From DASUBV01 sp963725175 (GTDB lineage: Bacteria; Actinomycetota; Actinomycetes; Streptosporangiales; Streptosporangiaceae): DNA of 64,000 nucleotides. Below the pieces are notes generated by a model that saw nothing but the letters and a program-made list of their open reading frames with translations, was not told where the DNA came from and searched no databases. The translations under genes and the position numbers were made by a program. Shown here in pieces: positions 53,819 to 64,000 of this stretch. Location of the stretch: contig CAVRXH010000006.1 in the NCBI GenBank assembly GCA_963725175.1, forward strand, positions 6,882,001-6,946,000. Direction: 5' to 3'. Position 1 is the first letter of the stretch. Every line of letters starts with the position of its first letter.

Positions 53819-54862
53819 TCAGGCGGGCGAGATCGTGCCGGCCCGGATGGCGGGCACGGTCTCGCTGGTGACCAGGCCTTGCTCACTGGTGAGCTCGTCG
53901 ATGACCGAGAACGCGGTGGCGATCCGCCCGGCGCTGTCGATCACGATGGTGACGGCGGGGACGCGGCGGCCGAGCTGCAGCAGCCGGTCGCCGTGCGGCT
54001 GGTGGTCGCCGTGGAATCCCCAGATGCCGCGCTGGGTGGTAGCGCCGCTGATCCCGGCGGCCCGCAGGCGGCTGACGATGGCGCGGTGGATGGGCTCGCC
54101 GTCGTGCAGGGCGGTCTCGGAGGTGTACACCATGAGCTTGTGCCACGGCCGCATGCCGTGCTCCCCGGCCTCCGGCCCGCCGGCGGGCGAGCCCAGGCGC
54201 TCCCCGTCGCGCTTGCAGATGCGCACCCGCTCCAGGGTCAGCAGCGGATGATGCAGCAGGCCGGCCAGCTCCGGCAGGACCCGGCCGATCTGCTCGCCGG
54301 AGCCGACCGAGCTGACCATCACGGGGGTCTGCGCGTTACGGCTGAAGAACGCGGCCCGCTGGCGCTGGCCGTGCGCGGTCCCGTCCACGCCGAGCAGCAC
54401 CGTGGCCCCGGCGATGCCCCGGCGGCGCAGCAGGTCGCAGACGGCGACGAACGCGGGCACCCGGAACACCCGCTCGGTGCGGCCCAGGTAAATGGTCAGC
54501 TTCGTGGTCGCGGGCAGGTCAGGGGGAACGGCGGCATGGCTGAGGTCGCCGGTCAGCATCCGGGCCCGTTCCAGGGTGACCAGGCCGCTGCCGGTGACGC
54601 GCGCGGCCTCGGGCAGCAGCGCCTCGATGCGTGGCCGGGTGTCGACGGCGACCGCGATCAGCGGCAGGTCATCCGACAGCGTCAGCGAGCGGTCGGTACG
54701 CAGGTGCTGCCGGATCCCGAAGCCCTCGGTGCCGCGCAGCAGGATGCTGGCCGCGACCTCGTGCCGCCCGTAGAGGCCGAGCAGCGCATCAGCCGCGAGC
54801 ATGTTCCCGGTGCGCTGCCGCTCCCCGAAGTAACTGGTGAGCTTGAGGCAGTCCAGGTTCAC
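53819..54862 (-). CDS. Triple DUF190 domain protein
   Basis: 347 residues made of three DUF190 repeats at about 1-105, 115-225 and 240-340; each has a K/LxxYFGER or KLxxY start and a GIxGATVLLGxxG-type turn (RRRGIAGATVLLGVDGTAHG, RAAGISGATTQRGIWGFHGD). DUF190 proteins accompany CrcB fluoride exporters in many bacteria. Its ATG overlaps the end of the second crcB by 4 bp. Confidence 0.9.
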   Translation of the reverse strand: MNLDCLKLTSYFGERQRTGNMLAADALLGLYGRHEVAASILLRGTEGFGIRQHLRTDRSLTLSDDLPLIAVAVDTRPRIEALLPEAARVTGSGLVTLERARMLTGDLSHAAVPPDLPATTKLTIYLGRTERVFRVPAFVAVCDLLRRRGIAGATVLLGVDGTAHGQRQRAAFFSRNAQTPVMVSSVGSGEQIGRVLPELAGLLHHPLLTLERVRICKRDGERLGSPAGGPEAGEHGMRPWHKLMVYTSETALHDGEPIHRAIVSRLRAAGISGATTQRGIWGFHGDHQPHGDRLLQLGRRVPAVTIVIDSAGRIATAFSVIDELTSEQGLVTSETVPAIRAGTISPA

Positions 54863-55221
54863 AGCCGCGTTCCGATCAGGCGGCCGAGCGCGGCGGCGGC
54901 CACGCCGAGGACGAGGCTGCCGGCCACGCTGATGATCACCGTGCGGTACTGGCGCTCCTCGCCCAGCCGCTGCGCCTCCAGCATCCAGGTGGAGAAGGTC
55001 GTATACGAGCCCACGGCCGCGGTGCCGGCCAGCAGCGCCTGGTCATGGCTGAGGGTCAGCCCGGCCAGGAGGCCCAGGATCAGCGCGCCGGAGATGTTGA
55101 CCGCCGTGGTCCCGACCGGGAAGCCGCGGCCGGCCGCTGACAGCACGCCGTCGGCCAGGAACCGGATGACCGAGCCTGCCCCGCCGATCAGGGCGACCGC
55201 GGTCCACAGCAGCAGGCTCAT
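54859..55221 (-). CDS. crcB: Fluoride exporter CrcB/Fluc, second subunit
   Basis: 120 residues from ATG 55221 with four membrane helices: GGAGSVIRFLADG, PVGTTAVNISGALILGLLAG, and GSYTTFSTWMLEAQRLGEER. The conserved Asn in TTAVNISG and the TTFSTW phenylalanine belong to the fluoride pathway of dual-topology Fluc channels. Two adjacent small homologues suggest a heterodimer with fixed opposite orientations. Confidence 0.95.
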   Translation of the reverse strand: MSLLLWTAVALIGGAGSVIRFLADGVLSAAGRGFPVGTTAVNISGALILGLLAGLTLSHDQALLAGTAAVGSYTTFSTWMLEAQRLGEERQYRTVIISVAGSLVLGVAAAALGRLIGTRL

Positions 55222-55706
55222 GGCCGCACCCGGACCCGGCGGACCAGCGCGGTGGCCAGGTGAATGGCCGCGTACCCGGCGACGATGCTCGCGGCGGCGT
55301 ACCCGGCGGCCAGGCCGAACGCGTGGGCGCTGAGCATCTTGAGGATCTCGACCTGCATCGTGGCGAAGGTGGACAGCCCGCCGCACAGCCCGGTGCCGAG
55401 CAGCGGCCGGCGGTAGCTGGACAGCGGGAGCCGCTCCTGCAGCCGGGTGACGACATAGCCGAGCAGGAATGCCGCGACGATGTTGACCGCGAAGGTGGGC
55501 CACGGCCAGGACGTGGTCGGCTGCGGGAAGGCCTCGCTCAGCCCGGCGCGCAGCAGCGTCCCGAGCGCGCCGCCAGCGAAGATAGCGGCGATCTCCCTGC
55601 GGTCAGGACGGGGCAGGATCCGGCGGGCGGGCGGTGCGGCGACCGTGGCCTGGGCGGCGGGCCGGGACAGCGGCGGGACGACGAGACGGCCGGGCGCTTC
55701 GGGCAT
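55218..55706 (-). CDS. crcB: Fluoride exporter CrcB/Fluc, first subunit
   Basis: 162 residues with an extra 45-residue Pro/Ala/Arg N-terminus and then the CrcB core: GGALGTLLRAGLSEAFPQP, FAVNIVAAFLLGYVVTRLQ and CGGLSTFATMQVEIL. Its end overlaps the second crcB start. A candidate fluoride riboswitch lies directly upstream. The start could be internal, since the leader is not conserved in style. Confidence 0.95.
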   Translation of the reverse strand: MPEAPGRLVVPPLSRPAAQATVAAPPARRILPRPDRREIAAIFAGGALGTLLRAGLSEAFPQPTTSWPWPTFAVNIVAAFLLGYVVTRLQERLPLSSYRRPLLGTGLCGGLSTFATMQVEILKMLSAHAFGLAAGYAAASIVAGYAAIHLATALVRRVRVRP

Positions 55707-55734
55707 GCGGGCAGGCTCCTCAGTCGGTGTTATC

Positions 55735-55825
55735 CGATCTCAGAAGCCATCAGCCGCAGCAGTGCGACGGTTCGGGAGACGCTGCCTCCGCGCCAGGGCG
55801 TCATCTGGCAAGATCATTTTATGCC
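55735..55825 (-). promoter_or_regulatory. Candidate fluoride riboswitch (crcB motif)
   Basis: On the minus strand, gccag-atgacgcc-ctggc forms the expected small 5' stem with an AUG-led loop; after an inserted hairpin (ggag...ctcc), aaccg pairs with the cgg before ctgatggcttctga, close to the consensus ctgatgactccta. It lies about 30 bp upstream of the first crcB. Match is good in the 3' block, looser in the 5' stem. Confidence 0.5.
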
Positions 55826-55906
55826 GCGCCTCGTGCTGCCCGCGATGCTGCGGACTGAGACAAACCTCACTGTCCGTAGCGGAGGCCTGCGGCAGGCCTG
55901 GCCCGG

Positions 55907-56188
55907 CTAGGCGGCCGTGGCCCTGCGCCGGGCGCTGCGCGCCCGGTTGCGCCGCTTCTTCCGGCGCTCATCATCGGTCGTCCCGCCCCAGATGCCCTGC
56001 ATGTCGGGATGATCGAGGGCGAAGCGCATGCATTCCTGGCGGACTGAGCAGTTCGCGCAATATGCCTGAGCACGGGCGATCTGCCGCGATGAGGCCGCGG
56101 TCATCGAGATCGGGAAGAAAAGCTCAGGATCGGCCGACAGGCAGGCGCTGCGGGACCGCCAGTCGCCTTGCCTCCAGGTCGGGCTCAT
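55907..56188 (-). CDS. WhiB family iron-sulfur regulator
   Basis: 93 residues from ATG 56188, which has ggaggcacacca directly upstream; a GTG at 56218 would add 10 residues. Four cysteines in the WhiB pattern are seen (SACLSADPELFFP, then AQAYCANCSVRQECM), followed by the signature FALDHPDMQGIWGGTTDDER and a basic C-terminus (RRKKRRNRARSARRR). WhiB proteins bind a [4Fe-4S] cluster and act with sigma factors. Which branch (WhiB, WblA, WblC and others) cannot be settled by eye. Confidence 0.95.
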   Translation of the reverse strand: MSPTWRQGDWRSRSACLSADPELFFPISMTAASSRQIARAQAYCANCSVRQECMRFALDHPDMQGIWGGTTDDERRKKRRNRARSARRRATAA

Positions 56189-56218
56189 CTGGTGTGCCTC
56201 CGGGTCAGTAGTAGCCAC

Positions 56219-56705
56219 GGCCTCCCGGCCGCGTTCCCCATCCCTGCCCGCCGATCGGCGGGATATTCATCGCGCTTGGCTGTGTCACCGCGCCGGGAAT
56301 CGTGACCGCAGCGGGGGCGGGTAGGGGCACCTGGCGTAGCGAGGCGGCGGCGGAGGGCACCTGCCGCCGGGAGGGAGAGCAGCGCCGCCGAGCGGGCCAG
56401 GCCCACCGACGCAGGCGGCGCGGCGAGCCGCCGCGACGAGGACGACCCGGAGGCCTGACAGCGGTCGGCGCCGTCCGGTGCAGGGCTGCCGGGTTCGGTG
56501 ATCACCAGGCTGGCGCGTGACTGTTACTCCTGCCTGATGCTTTCTGACCGTCGGCGATCATGGGCAGGCCAATGGACTCGTGTCGTCTGGGCGGGGCGCG
56601 ATTCCTATTATCGAACTTGTTGTCGATCTTGAAGCCAGATTGTCAGACCCTCTCGATACTGTTAGCCATAGCAGGAAATGGCCGCGGGACGGGAGGTGAC
56701 ACCAG
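56219..56705. other. Intergenic region, WhiB upstream / DUF222 leader
   Basis: 487 bp without a convincing gene. It contains the perfect palindrome cccgccgatcggcggg at 56247-56262, upstream of whiB, and a less GC-rich stretch at about 56590-56680 likely to hold the promoter of the DUF222 gene. No consensus promoter could be fixed. Confidence 0.5.
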
Positions 56706-59437
56706 GTGCCAGACGACCAGCCGCAGCAGCCCGCGAACGAGGAACAGCCGGCCGACGACAGCCAGCCGGCCTGCGAGCCCGGCTGGCTCGATGAAGACGC
56801 CGAGCTGAGCGGGCTGGTCCTGGTGCCGGGTGATGAGCCGGTTCCCGCGGAGCGGCTGCTGACCCCGGAGCCTGCCGACGGCGAAGGTCCTGGCGTGGGC
56901 GGGGGGTTGTGCTGGTCGTTTGGCGTGGACCTGGACGCGATCCTGGCCGCAGCGGCCAAGGGCACGCCAGGCGCGGAGAGCACGCTGCCGGGCCTGGCCG
57001 GCGCCAGGCGCGGCACCACGGCAGCGGGCGGCCAGGCGGCCGCCGGCGCGGCGGTCTCGCCGGGCAGCCCGGCACCCGGCCCGGATCCGGCCGGCGCCGG
57101 GCCTGGCGGCGTCCTGCTTCCAGATGAGGGCGGCCTGCCAGTCGATGTGGTGGCGGAGTACCTGCCGGGCAGCGCGGGCCTGGCCGCCTGGCTGGACCAG
57201 CGCGATCCCGCTGAGGCCAGTGACTATGACCTGCCGGCCGTCGCGGCCGGGTGGCGGCGGGTCGCCGCGTGGGCGCAGGCCCGGGAGTTCGCCGCGATCG
57301 CGCAGATCGCCGCCCGGTCCGCGGCCCGGAACGAGAAGGCCGGGCTGGAGGAAGACGGCCGCCCCGCTGCGGTCACCCCCGACGCCGCCGCGCAGGTGGG
57401 CCTGGCCCTGGCCCTGTCACCCGGCACGGCCGAGTGGTGGACCGGCCAGGCCGTCACCCTCACCTGGCGGCTGCCGGGTACCGGTGCGGCGCTGGCGGCG
57501 GGGCAGATCGACGCTTACCGGGCGCGGCTGATCATCGAGGCGACCGGCCTGCTGGATGAGGACACCGCCCGCCGTGTTGAGAACGACGTGCTGCCCGGCT
57601 CGGGGGAGCTGACCTATGCGCAGCTCCGTGCCCGCCTGCGCCGGGCGGTGATCATCGCCGACCCGGAGGGCGCGGAGGATCGCCGTAGGGCGGCGGAGCG
57701 GCGGGCGCGGGTGAGCCTGTATCCCGATGATGACGGGACTGCGACGCTGACGGGGACGAGTCTTCCGGCTCCGCACGCGGCGGCGGCGATGGCCCGGATC
57801 ACCGCCCTGGCCCGCGCCCTGAAAGCCTCCGGAGCCGGCGGCGGCACGGACCTGCTCCGCGCCCACATCTTCCTCGGGCTGCTCCTGGGCACCCTGCCCC
57901 CGATACCCCCGCCCGCAGACGGCGGCCAGCCCAGCGGACCAGCAGACGACGACCAGCCGCCCGACGACCTGCCAGGCGACGGCGGGCCCGGCGGCTCGCC
58001 AGGCGATGGCCATCCCGGCAGCACGCCGCCCCGCCACGGCCGGCCGGCCAGCACGCCACCCGATGGCGGCCAGCACCCCGGACCACCACGCGGCAGCCGG
58101 CCGCCGCACCGGGGGCAGCGCCCCAGCGGGCCGCCCAGGCCGAGACCGTCCTCGGGGTCTCCCGATCCAGGGCCGCCGGCCTCCGTGCCATCTGGGCCAA
58201 GACCATCGGGCACCGACCCGCCCGGCGGTGCCCCGCCAGATCCTGGGCCGCCGGGTCCCGAGCCGCCTGCCGTAGCGCCGCCGAGCGTCGGCCCAGTACC
58301 CGCCAGCTCACCCGGCGATGCCATGCCGGGCTCCGGCGCGCCCGGCGCCACCCCGGCCAGTCCCGGCACGCCAGCGGACAGACTGCCCGGTGACGACGGC
58401 AGCGTGACTTATCCCTGGGAGGAAGCGCCGCCGCTCACCGATACCGACGCACCCGACCTGGACGACGGATACGCTGACCCGCCACCCGAACCACAGGACG
58501 ACGACCGGCTCCGCTACGGCGAGGACCCGCTCGACCTCCCCGACACCGGCCCGATACCCGCCTGGCCGTCGATCCCCGGCACTACCGGCACCAGCCCGCT
58601 GCGGTCGGCACCGGCGCCAGCGGTGCGCCCGATGTCACCACCGGGACCGGCACCGCGTGCGGCCAGGGACGGCCGGGGGCCGGGATGCTGGACCTGACCC
58701 TGTCCTGGGCCACCTTCGCCGAGTCCGCATCCGCGCCCGGCATGCTCGGGCGGATCGGGCCGGTCACCGCCACCCAGGCCCGCGCCCTCGCCAGCACCGC
58801 GCCCGGCACCCGGTGGCGCGTCATCCTCACCGATCAGCACGGCCACGCCATCACGACCGCCACCGTGACCCGCCGCCTGACCCCCGCCAACCGGGCAGAG
58901 AAAGCCAGCAGCCACCGAACCGGCAGCCCGATGCTGCCGCTCGCCGGCCCGGCCGCCAGCATCACCGGCCGTGTCTCGGTCACCATCCCGGTCACCGCCC
59001 TGGACCAGATCAATGCCGCCGAGCTCGCCGGGACCAGCACCCGCGCCGCGATCCTCCGCGCGGCCGCCAAAGCCGCCGCAAAGATCCGCCGGCAGGCTGC
59101 CGCCGACCAGGACGCCGACTCAGGCTGCGCGCACACTGCTGCCTCGCCCGCCTACCGGCCCCCGGCCACCATCCGGGACCTCATCGAGGCCCGGGACCAG
59201 ACCTGCCGGCTCCCCGGCTGCCGACAGCCCGCCTGGAGAGGAGACCTCGACCACACCACCCCCTACCACCGCGGCGGACTCACCTGCCCCTGCAACCTCG
59301 GACCCCTCTGCCGGCGACACCACCGGCTCAAGCAGCAACACCACTGGGTACTCACCCAGACCACACCCGGCACCTTCCACTGGCAAACCCCCGCCGGACG
59401 CACCTACACCACCACCCCACCCCGGCACGCCCCCTAG
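56706..59437 (+). pseudogene. DUF222/HNH endonuclease, frame broken
   Basis: GTG 56706 follows gggaggtg. The DUF222 region (VAAGWRRVAAWAQAREFAAI, LALSPGTAEWWTGQAVTLTW, QIDAYRARLIIEATGLLDED) is interrupted by about 160 residues of Pro/Gly/Asp-rich linker (57900-58400). The first frame ends at 58697; the rest (MLDLTLSWATFAESASAPGM, ATIRDLIEARDQTCRLPGC, LDHTTPYHRGGLTCPCNLGP, LCRRHHRLKQ) is in another frame to 59437 and contains the HNH motif. One more G in the cgggggcc run near 58674 joins them. DUF222-HNH proteins are common multi-copy genes in actinomycetes, related to mobile or 13E12-type repeats. Confidence 0.85.
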
Positions 59438-59859
59438 TCGGCTGAGCCTGATGGTCTTCAGTGGTCCCAGGCGGTCAGAGACCACTCGACCGAGCAGACG
59501 TCACGCGCCATGCCGATGGTCACTGCGGCGAGAACCCGCCGCCGGCCCGCGGCCGCTCCCTGCACCCGGACTTGGCCGGCAGCTGCGGGATGCCTCGGCC
59601 AGGTGTGCCTGCCCCAACCGGACCAGGACTGCCCGCCAGTACGGTCAGGACCGCACGCCAGGACCGCACGCCAGGACCGCACGCCAGCACCGCACGCCAG
59701 GGCCGGCCAGCAGGGCCGCCCACCAGTTGCCGTGCAGACGCGCACTCACGCCTAACCGGACTCAGCCAGCCAGGGCTCGCCTGCGCGCATCACCCGCTCC
59801 CGGTAGCTGATCAGGCAGACTGAGAACGCCAGCGACCGGCGGGGGCGACGGATGCGGAG
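59438..59859. other. Intergenic region with minisatellite, no supported gene
   Basis: 422 bp. Several overlapping open frames exist but all are Pro/Arg/Ala low complexity and lack plausible starts. The main structure is the 13-bp tandem repeat listed separately. Confidence 0.6.
59648..59699. repeat. 13-bp tandem repeat, four copies
   Basis: The unit ggaccgcacgcca occurs three times perfectly and a fourth time with one change (gcaccgcacgcca), without spacers. Confidence 0.92.
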
Positions 59860-61359
59860 ATGGCCGTGACGACGAGCGATCTCGGCCTGATCCTGCTCGC
59901 GGGGTCCGCGGTGGTGCTCGCCGCGATCGTCGCGGCCAGGCTCGCGCACGGCATCGGCCTGCCCGGCCTGCTGCTCTTCCTCGGTCTTGGCCTGGCGGTC
60001 GGCGAGTCCGGCCTGGGCGTGCGGTTCGACGACGCCGGGCTGGCACAGGCGCTGGGGCTCAGCGCGCTGGTGGTGATCCTGGCCGAGGGCGGCCTGACCA
60101 CGAGCTGGCGGCACGTCAGGGAGGCGGCGCCGGCCGCGCTGGCCCTGGCCACCGCCGGGGTGGTGGTGAGCATCCTGGTGGTCGCGGGGCCGGCGCACTG
60201 GCTGCTGCACCTGGGCTGGCGGGAGGCGCTGCTGCTCGGCGCGGTGCTCACGCCTACCGACGCCGCCGCCGTCTTCTCGGTGCTGCGCAAGCTGCCGCTG
60301 CCGCCACGGCTGTCGGGGATGCTGGAAGCCGAGTCGGGGCTGAACGACCCGCCCGCCGTGCTCGCGGTGACCTTGCTCAGCATGCTTGGCCACCATGCGC
60401 CCTCCCCGGCGGTGATCGCCGGGGAGGCGGTCTACGAGCTGGCAGCGGGAGCGGCGATCGGGGTGGCCGCCGGACTTGTCGGTGCCTATGCGCTGCGGCG
60501 GATCGCGCTGCCGGCTTCCGGGCTGTACCCGATCGCGATCCTCGCGCTGATCGTCGCCAGCTACGGGGTCGCGACGCTCGCCCACGCCAGCGGCCTGCTC
60601 GCGGTGTACGTGTCCGCGCTGGTGCTGGGCAACGCGCGGCTGCCGCACGGCCTGGCGATCCGCGGCTTCGCCGAGGGCATGGCCTGGCTGGCCCAGATCG
60701 GGCTGTTCGTCATGCTCGGACTGCTCGCCTCGCCGCCCCGGCTGCCCGCGCAGATCATCCCCGCCCTGGTGGCGGGGGCGGTGCTGGCCCTGCTGGCCCG
60801 GCCGCTGTCGGTCGCGATCTCGGTGCTGCCGCTGCGGATCCCCTGGCGGCAGCAGGCGTTCCTGTCCTGGGCCGGGCTGCGCGGCGCGGTGCCGATCGTG
60901 CTGGCCACCATCCCGATCAACGCCAGGGTGCCCGGCGCGACGCGGCTGTTCGACATCGTGTTCATCGTGGTGGCGGTGAACACGCTGCTCCAGGCGCCGA
61001 CGCTGCCGTGGGCGGCCAGGCGGCTGGGCGTGACGGCGCCGGCCGAGCCGCTGGAGGTGAGCGTCGAGGCAGCCCCGCTGGACGAGCTGAACGCCGACCT
61101 GCTGCAGGCGGAGATCCCGGACGGGTCCCGGCTGCACGGCGTGGAGATCTTCGAGCTGCGGCTGCCCGCGCAGGCGAGCCTGGCCCTCATCGTCCGCGAC
61201 GGGAGCGGCTTCGTCCCCGGCCCCACCACCAGGCTGCTGGCGGGGGACCGGCTGCTGATCGTCGCTCCCGCCGCCGTCAGGGAGCAGACGGAACGACGGC
61301 TTCGCGCGGTCAGCCGCGCGGGCCGCCTGGCCGGCTGGCTGGGCGAGCACGGCCTTTGA
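59860..61359 (+). CDS. CPA1-type cation/proton antiporter (NhaP2-like) with TrkA-C domain
   Basis: 499 residues. About 12-13 membrane helices run to residue 385, with LTPTDAAAVFSVLRKLPLP and LEAESGLNDPPAVLAVTLLS, the ion-binding segments of the K+/H+ antiporter NhaP2/CvrA. The C-terminal 110 residues form a TrkA-C-like ligand-binding domain (GVEIFELRLPAQASLALIVR, TTRLLAGDRLLIVAP). Likely potassium or sodium efflux coupled to proton uptake for ion and pH balance. Ends 14 bp before a strong convergent terminator. Confidence 0.93.
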   Translation: MAVTTSDLGLILLAGSAVVLAAIVAARLAHGIGLPGLLLFLGLGLAVGESGLGVRFDDAGLAQALGLSALVVILAEGGLTTSWRHVREAAPAALALATAGVVVSILVVAGPAHWLLHLGWREALLLGAVLTPTDAAAVFSVLRKLPLPPRLSGMLEAESGLNDPPAVLAVTLLSMLGHHAPSPAVIAGEAVYELAAGAAIGVAAGLVGAYALRRIALPASGLYPIAILALIVASYGVATLAHASGLLAVYVSALVLGNARLPHGLAIRGFAEGMAWLAQIGLFVMLGLLASPPRLPAQIIPALVAGAVLALLARPLSVAISVLPLRIPWRQQAFLSWAGLRGAVPIVLATIPINARVPGATRLFDIVFIVVAVNTLLQAPTLPWAARRLGVTAPAEPLEVSVEAAPLDELNADLLQAEIPDGSRLHGVEIFELRLPAQASLALIVRDGSGFVPGPTTRLLAGDRLLIVAPAAVREQTERRLRAVSRAGRLAGWLGEHGL

Positions 61360-61372
61360 GACCGGGGGAATT

Positions 61373-61408
61373 CCTGTGGTCGGCCGGACATGACCGGCCG
61401 ACCACAGG
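61373..61408. terminator. Bidirectional hairpin terminator
   Basis: cctgtggtcggccgg and ccggccgaccacagg form a perfect 15-bp stem with a 6-bp loop, lying between two convergent stops (61359 and 61411). Confidence 0.88.
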
Positions 61409-61410
61409 GC

Positions 61411-62502
61411 TCAGGAGCTGGGCGGGTAGGAGATGCCGGCGAGCGAGGTGTAGGCCTGGGCGGTGCTGAACGGGTGGCTGCTGACCAGGCCGAGGGTCGT
61501 CATGGCGACCGCCCCGACGGCCCCGTTCAGCATGTAGGCCTTGATCTCCAGCACGTGCCTCGGCTGGGCGGCGGCCGGGACGTCGGTCCACAGGCCGATG
61601 GTTCCGGCCGCCGACTGGTACATCGAGCCGGCCAGGAAGACCACGCCGTTGACGACCGCGTAGGACGGCGCGCCGGTCCGGAAGCGGCTCGCCCCCGAGC
61701 GCCAGTCGGCGATCAGCTTGAAGGGGTGCCACTTCGTGCTGGCGACGGGGAAGGAGATCGTGGCCAGCGAGGTGTAGCCGGCCGAGCCCCCGCCGCCGAT
61801 CCGCACCTGGCCGGTGGACCTGATGGTGAGCCAGCCGATGCTGCCGCCGATCGTGTACACCGAGATGTTCATCAGGTGCGCGGGCCGCGCGGCCCTGGGC
61901 AGCACGAACGCGAGCTTGGACTTGCCGCCGTGCAAGGACCCGGACAGGTAGACCGCGCCGTGACTGACGGCGTAAGAGGGATTGCCGGTCTGGTACGTGG
62001 ACTGGCTGGACTGCCAGCCGTTCTTCAGGGTGAGCCGGTGCGCGGCGACGGCGGCGGTCGGGAAGGAGACGGTGGCCAGCGAGGTGAAGGTGGTGGCCTC
62101 GCCGTAGTACGCCTCCATCTCCCCGTCGCTGCCGATGAACAGGTCACCGGTGGTGTCGTTGCTGGTGTAGACCTCGATGTACAGGTTGCGCGAGGGTCGC
62201 GCCCCGACGGGAAGCTGACTGAACAGCGATGTCCCTGTGACCGTGTCGGTGACAGCACCGCGCAGGTAGACCACGCCGTCGCGGATGGCCCAGGCCGGCT
62301 TGCCGGTGTTCAGCATCGCCGTGCTGGCCGACTTCCATCCGTTGGCTAGCGTCAGAGTGTGCCAGGTGAGAGCGGCCTGCGGTGCCACCGCGGGACGGGC
62401 CGCCGCGGCGGCCGGAATGCCGGCCGCCGCGAGCACCGCCAGCGCGACGCCCGGCACGGCCAGGCCTGCCAGCAGCAGGGATCGTGACGTCAGGAATCTC
62501 AC
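61411..62502 (-). CDS. Secreted protein with three ~95-residue repeats
   Basis: 363 residues from GTG 62502, with ggagg six bases upstream. Signal peptide (LLLAGLAVPGVALAVLAAAG, cleavage after AAA-type motif). The mature part has about three and a half copies of a unit starting WHxLxLxNGWxS, then a TGxPxxA segment, VVYLxGxxx and a TSLATISFP-like end. The units resemble beta-sandwich or phage-receptor-like repeats, but no family was recognised. Likely surface-exposed or secreted. A strong terminator follows. Confidence 0.85.
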   Translation of the reverse strand: MRFLTSRSLLLAGLAVPGVALAVLAAAGIPAAAAARPAVAPQAALTWHTLTLANGWKSASTAMLNTGKPAWAIRDGVVYLRGAVTDTVTGTSLFSQLPVGARPSRNLYIEVYTSNDTTGDLFIGSDGEMEAYYGEATTFTSLATVSFPTAAVAAHRLTLKNGWQSSQSTYQTGNPSYAVSHGAVYLSGSLHGGKSKLAFVLPRAARPAHLMNISVYTIGGSIGWLTIRSTGQVRIGGGGSAGYTSLATISFPVASTKWHPFKLIADWRSGASRFRTGAPSYAVVNGVVFLAGSMYQSAAGTIGLWTDVPAAAQPRHVLEIKAYMLNGAVGAVAMTTLGLVSSHPFSTAQAYTSLAGISYPPSS

Positions 62503-62635
62503 CAGCGGCCTCCGCTCGCAGCATGCTGCGGCCCGGGACCGGCCGCGATCACGGCATGCGGGGACAACAGTAGGGCGCGCATCACCAGAAATCTGGCCAG
62601 AGCAGCCCATACGATCACAGGTGCCCGAGGGCAGG

Positions 62636-64000
<1,365 letters not shown>

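Noticed and set aside
59461..59823. Open frames in the region after the HNH gene
   Set aside because: Pro/Arg/Ala-rich low complexity, no ribosome binding site, frame dominated by the 13-bp repeat.

Overview
The window is very GC-rich, uses GTG and TTG starts freely and is densely coding on both strands. It carries actinomycete hallmarks: a WhiB-family regulator, MbtH plus NRPS genes, an FxsC-type TIR protein, a DUF222/HNH protein, and a B12 riboswitch ahead of class Ia nrdAB. It is almost certainly a chromosomal piece of a filamentous actinomycete; nothing seen fixes the genus. No rRNA, tRNA, CRISPR array, insertion sequence or prophage was found.

Layout. (1) 1-14974: right part of a nonribosomal peptide cluster: ABC-2 exporter permease (cut by the window edge), MbtH protein, an A-PCP-C-A-PCP NRPS that continues without a stop into a LanB-like (lantibiotic dehydratase/PEARL-type) domain, a frameshifted C-A-PCP gene and an intact C-A-PCP gene. 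No thioesterase is visible. (2) 15027-23248: DUF72 protein, MocR regulator, FMN-binding oxidase-like protein, nrdA-nrdB under a cobalamin riboswitch plus a tandem NrdR operator, and a divergent MFS exporter. (3) 23235-28191: a tight three-gene minus-strand operon: FxsC-like TIR protein, ParA-like/SEFIR/NACHT/membrane protein, two-TM membrane protein. This is the best candidate for an undescribed signalling or defence system. (4) 28413-34845: amidohydrolase broken by an 8-bp duplication, a coiled-coil gene set, a YjbR-like protein, and a lower-GC patch with HEPN, PD-(D/E)XK-like and MNT nucleotidyltransferase genes. (5) 34966-39328: secreted repeat protein, sterol-desaturase-like membrane enzyme, MarR-MFS pair. 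(6) 39490-50369: apparent galactoside locus: DeoR regulator, small protein and galT facing away from a five-gene peptide/sugar ABC importer and a secreted GH27 alpha-galactosidase with seven C-terminal repeats. (7) 50428-55706: secreted protein, GrpB-like protein, winged-helix protein, MgtC-like protein, and a fluoride-resistance operon (two crcB, triple DUF190) behind a candidate fluoride riboswitch. (8) 55907-64000: WhiB, DUF222-HNH, NhaP2-like antiporter, secreted triple-repeat protein, and the end of a carboxyltransferase gene.

Quality caveat. At least ten single-base indels and one 8-bp duplication break otherwise conserved reading frames, mostly inside G/C runs. They look like uncorrected sequencing or assembly errors more than real decay, so the pseudogene calls should be read as 'frame broken in this sequence'.
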